Origin: an uncultured Desulfobacterales bacterium
GTDB taxonomy: Bacteria; Desulfobacterota; Desulfobacteria; Desulfobacterales; JAFDCJ01
Direction: 5' to 3'
Length of the DNA: 7,555 nt
Assembly (NCBI GenBank): GCA_945787595.1
Contig: CALZJV010000671.1
Coordinates: 1-7,555 of the forward strand
Shown: positions 5,496 to 7,555 of the stretch, one piece after another
How the letters are laid out: each line of letters begins with the position of its first letter
Numbering within the stretch: the first letter of the stretch is position 1
Translations under genes and position numbers: made by a program
The notes under the pieces: model-generated
Seen by the model: the letters and a program-made list of their open reading frames with translations, nothing else
What the model was told of the DNA's origin: nothing
Database searches by the model: none

Positions 5496-7076
5496 AATTT
5501 TCACCGGCACCCCAGGCGGCTTTGAGAACGCCTCCCCCGATTCTTGATATGATCAGCAAAAGAATGAAGGTGATCACAATCATCAGAAATGCCATGGCGG
5601 CGGCGATTCCGAACTCCATGCCACGGTGCCAGTTCAGATAGATCCCAATGGGCAGGGTCTCCCATCCTCCCTTATAGAGAAATACGGCGGTGGAGATCTC
5701 CTGGAACGCCATGATGAAAAACATCACCACACCGACAAGCACCCCTTTGAGCAGCAGCGGCAATGATATCAGAAAAAAAGTTCTGATTTTACCGGCACCC
5801 GATACCTCGGAGGCTTCCTCAAGGGAAGGATCCAGCTGCAAGTAGGAGGAATGCGCCATGCGTAAAAAATACGGCAGCCGCCTGGCAAACAGGGCCAGGG
5901 GCATGATGATCCAATAGTGGGCTAAGGGGATGCCTTTCCAAAATGCCAGAAGATAACTGACACCGATTGCAATGCCAGGGAACGCCAGCATCAGGGTGAT
6001 CACAAAGTCGAGCGCATCCTTGCCCGGGGTCCGGGTGCGGACGATAAGATAGGCCACCGGAAGCCCGAAGGCAATCCCGAAAATCAGGGCGATTCCGCTG
6101 AAAAGGAAAGAGTTTTTTATCAGACCCGGGCTTTCCAGCAGGATGAGCCTGAAATTTTCCAGCGTCCAATAGGTTGGAAATACCTCAAAGGACCATCTTC
6201 TGGAAAAAGCGGCCAACCCCAGCACGATCGGAATGAGCAGGACCAGGCCGGCGATAAACACCATGTACATATACGCGCCCGATTTCACCCACACGCTGGG
6301 CTCAATCACTCGGCCTTCAGATGTTGTTCCTTTTGAGAGACCGGTATACTTTTTCCGCTCTACCCACCACCGGGCCAGCAAAAAGAGGGTAATGCAAACA
6401 ATCGCAGAAAGGACCACCGCCACGATGCCCATGTGCTTGCGGTGCATATCGGTAAAGTGATAGGAGATGTTGATATACGAAACCGATGGCAGAAAGTCCA
6501 CCTGCCCCAGAATCAAGGGCGTGAGCCAGTCGGTAAAAGGCCACAGGAATACGAGAACGGCACCCGCCAGGTAACTTGGCGTGCAAAGCGGCAAAGTGAC
6601 GGTGAAAAATCTCCGAAAGCCGCTGGCGCCCTCGACTTCGGCGGCTTCTTCAAAGGAGGGGTCGATGTTGGTGAAACCGGCTGAAAGACCCAGGACGATA
6701 AAAGGGAGCATATGCAGGGATTGAATGAATACCAGCCCATGTAAACCATAGATGAAATTGATGGGTTTACAATCGGCAAAAGAATCAGGGCTGTGAAAAC
6801 CGTCTTACCCCGATGCCTGTATCTCGCTAAAATGTAAGCCAGAGGCACCCCGAACACGGTGGTCGTCAGAAGCACCATCGTACTCAGTAGCAGGGTATTT
6901 CTAAAGGTTTTAAGATAATACGCGTCCTGGAAGAATTCCAGGTAATTACCGATGCCCCAGCCACCCGTTTCGGCGATTCTGAAGCTTTCTACCACCAGAA
7001 TTGACAGCGGATAAAGCACAAGAAAGGCAATCACCAACCACAGGAGTGCTGCCAGAGAGATACTGCCGCGCGACAT
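5494..7076 (-). pseudogene. Two-domain ABC importer permease (FbpB type), frame disrupted with an internal deletion
   Basis: This is one fused permease gene, normally about 540-560 residues with two BPD_transp_1 domains, now split across two frames. The start at ATG 7076 has AGGA 6 bases ahead. The first 105 codons give a first helix at about 7-29 and a second (TLLLSTMVLL onward), and reach LLPIVNP. The protein continues only in another frame, from INFIYGLHG at 6762 to the stop at 5494. The second part carries both EAA loops, EEAAEVEGASGF and EEASEVSGAGKI, and the whole second domain without any stop. Comparing the halves, P to LPY spans about 33 residues in domain 2 but P to LPF only about 17 in domain 1, so at least about 15 residues of a membrane segment are missing. 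Total length is 3n+2, so the net loss is 3k+1 bases. Unshifted reading ends at 6513. The lesion may be recent or an assembly error. Confidence 0.82.
6741..6770. repeat. Inverted repeat exactly at the permease lesion
   Basis: GTAAACCAT at 6741-6749 is inverted as ATGGGTTTAC at 6761-6770, complementary except for one extra G. The frame change falls within 6759-6770. The hairpin could have promoted a deletion, or could be an assembly artefact site. Confidence 0.6.
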
Positions 7077-7082
7077 ATCAGA

Positions 7083-7086
7083 TCCT
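7083..7086 (-). promoter_or_regulatory. Ribosome binding site of the permease gene
   Basis: AGGA, within AAAGGAT on the minus strand, is 6 bases before ATG 7076. It supports this start over ATG 7244, which would add 56 polar residues ahead of the first membrane helix. Confidence 0.6.
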
Positions 7087-7221
7087 TTATTTAGTGCATT
7101 TTCAAAATCACACCCATTGGAATTGTTCAGAGATTTATGGCTTTGCGTAGAAATAATACTCGGGTAGTACTGGCAAGGAGAATTATCCGAAATTCCCCCA
7201 AGCTTAGAAAACCAACTTTTG

Positions 7222-7273
7222 AAATCCCAAATTACAAGCACCAAATTATTTGTGATTTGTTATTTGGAATTTA
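7222..7273. repeat. Heptamer-phased AT-rich repeat
   Basis: The stretch reads in 7-bp steps: AAATCCC, AAATTAC, AAGCACC, AAATTAT, TTGTGAT, TTGTTAT, TTGGAAT. Viewed in another phase, 7246-7273 gives TTATTTG, TGATTTG, TTATTTG, GAATTTA. CCAAAT at 7241-7246 and ATTTGG at 7262-7267 are inverted to each other. It resembles degenerate intergenic repeat DNA, not coding sequence. Confidence 0.6.
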
Positions 7274-7372
7274 GTATAACTCATTGATTTATAGCTACAG
7301 GGCCCACCTGAGAAGGCAGGTCCCAGAACTCCTCCTCTGGACGCAGATTCTCCACCGTTTCAGCCTTAAATG

Positions 7373-7398
7373 TGCGGGCGAGCTAACGCCCGCCCGCA
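7373..7398 (-). terminator. GC-rich hairpin downstream of the unknown gene
   Basis: TGCGGGCG at 7373-7380 pairs perfectly with CGCCCGCA at 7391-7398 around a 10-nt loop. It lies about 40 bp past the stop of the minus-strand gene at the right edge. Only ATTT follows, not a good U-run, so it may be a weak terminator or an mRNA 3'-end stabiliser. Confidence 0.45.
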
Positions 7399-7437
7399 TC
7401 TTAAACCCGGAGCGTTTTCTGAGGTGTTGCATTGCCG

Positions 7438-7555
7438 TTACGGTGCGACCAGCAGCGCGCGTGCCTTCGCCGCAGCCAGTCGGGCTGAGGCGTACTTGCC
7501 ATCGATCTCGAAGAGCGTTCTGGCTTCTTTAATCTTGGCATCTGCCTTGGTCACA
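7438..7555 (-). CDS. C-terminal end of an unrecognised protein (5' end off window)
   Basis: The last 38 codons of a minus-strand gene end at TAA 7440-7438. The peptide looks like a two-helix hairpin: KADAKIKEARTLFEIDGKY then ASARLAAAKARALLV. This A-x-x-LF-x-x-G-K-Y-x-x-A pattern is common in TPR-like or helical-hairpin tails of bacterial proteins. The alanine-rich amphipathic composition supports real coding. It is too short to name. It lies upstream of the ABC genes but does not resemble the C-terminus of their usual binding protein. Confidence 0.55.
   Translation of the reverse strand, partial: VTKADAKIKEARTLFEIDGKYASARLAAAKARALLVAP

Larger units (their letters stand above)
7077..7437. other. 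Gene-free spacer between the unknown gene and the permease
   Basis: About 360 bp without a credible gene. It holds the permease ribosome binding site, the heptamer-phased repeat at 7222-7273, a minor ACCTG/CAGGT hairpin at 7306-7321 and the GC hairpin at 7373-7398. I could not pick a convincing -35/-10 pair for the ABC genes. Confidence 0.55.

Noticed and set aside
6233..6684. Plus-strand and alternate minus-strand frames within the permease gene
   Set aside because: They are shadows of the permease coding region; the true frame shows membrane helices and EAA loops.
7077..7244. Upstream extension of the permease to ATG 7244
   Set aside because: It adds a polar, low-complexity leader before the first membrane helix and ignores the ribosome binding site at 7083-7086.
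7284..7532. Plus-strand open frame at the right end
   Set aside because: It crosses a GC hairpin and lies antisense to a more convincing minus-strand C-terminus.

Overview
The window looks like chromosomal DNA of a Gram-negative bacterium. A Desulfobacterota (deltaproteobacterial) relative is my best guess. The basis is an ExeA-type AAA+ ATPase with a membrane anchor, a TAXI-type periplasmic binding protein, an Fe3+/polyamine-type ABC importer, and spacers full of short phased repeats. This placement is inference, not a database result. Every sizeable gene is on the minus strand; one small gene is on the plus strand.

Right to left, in the direction of most transcription: (1) 7438-7555 is the 3' end of an unrecognised gene, with a strong hairpin just after its stop. 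(2) 7077-7437 is a gene-free spacer with a 7-bp-phased AT-rich repeat. (3) 5494-7076 is a two-domain ABC permease gene of the FbpB type, broken by a frame change near 6760 where part of the first membrane domain is also missing. (4) 5273-5493 is a spacer built of 7- and 8-bp phased repeats between 10-bp inverted repeats. (5) 4190-5272 is the intact ATPase subunit of the same importer. (6) 3794-4018 (+) is a 74-residue orphan protein with a good ribosome binding site. (7) 3553-3739 holds a small hairpin followed by a nearly continuous 139-nt palindrome. (8) 2281-3258 is a secreted TAXI solute-binding protein with its own promoter region. (9) 1-2172 is an ExeA-like ATPase of at least 724 residues, with one membrane helix and a long periplasmic coiled coil made of tandem repeats. 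It runs off the left edge.

Two functional groups emerge. The ABC group (permease and ATPase) would import a small ligand such as ferric iron, a polyamine or a phosphonate, but no binding protein for it is visible and the permease reading frame is damaged. The TAXI plus ExeA-like pair are codirectional neighbours with no TRAP membrane subunits in the window. One protein is exported; the other should put a long coiled coil into the same periplasm, so a sensing or envelope role is an attractive but untested idea. The most unusual non-coding features are the 139-nt palindrome and the heptamer-phased spacers.
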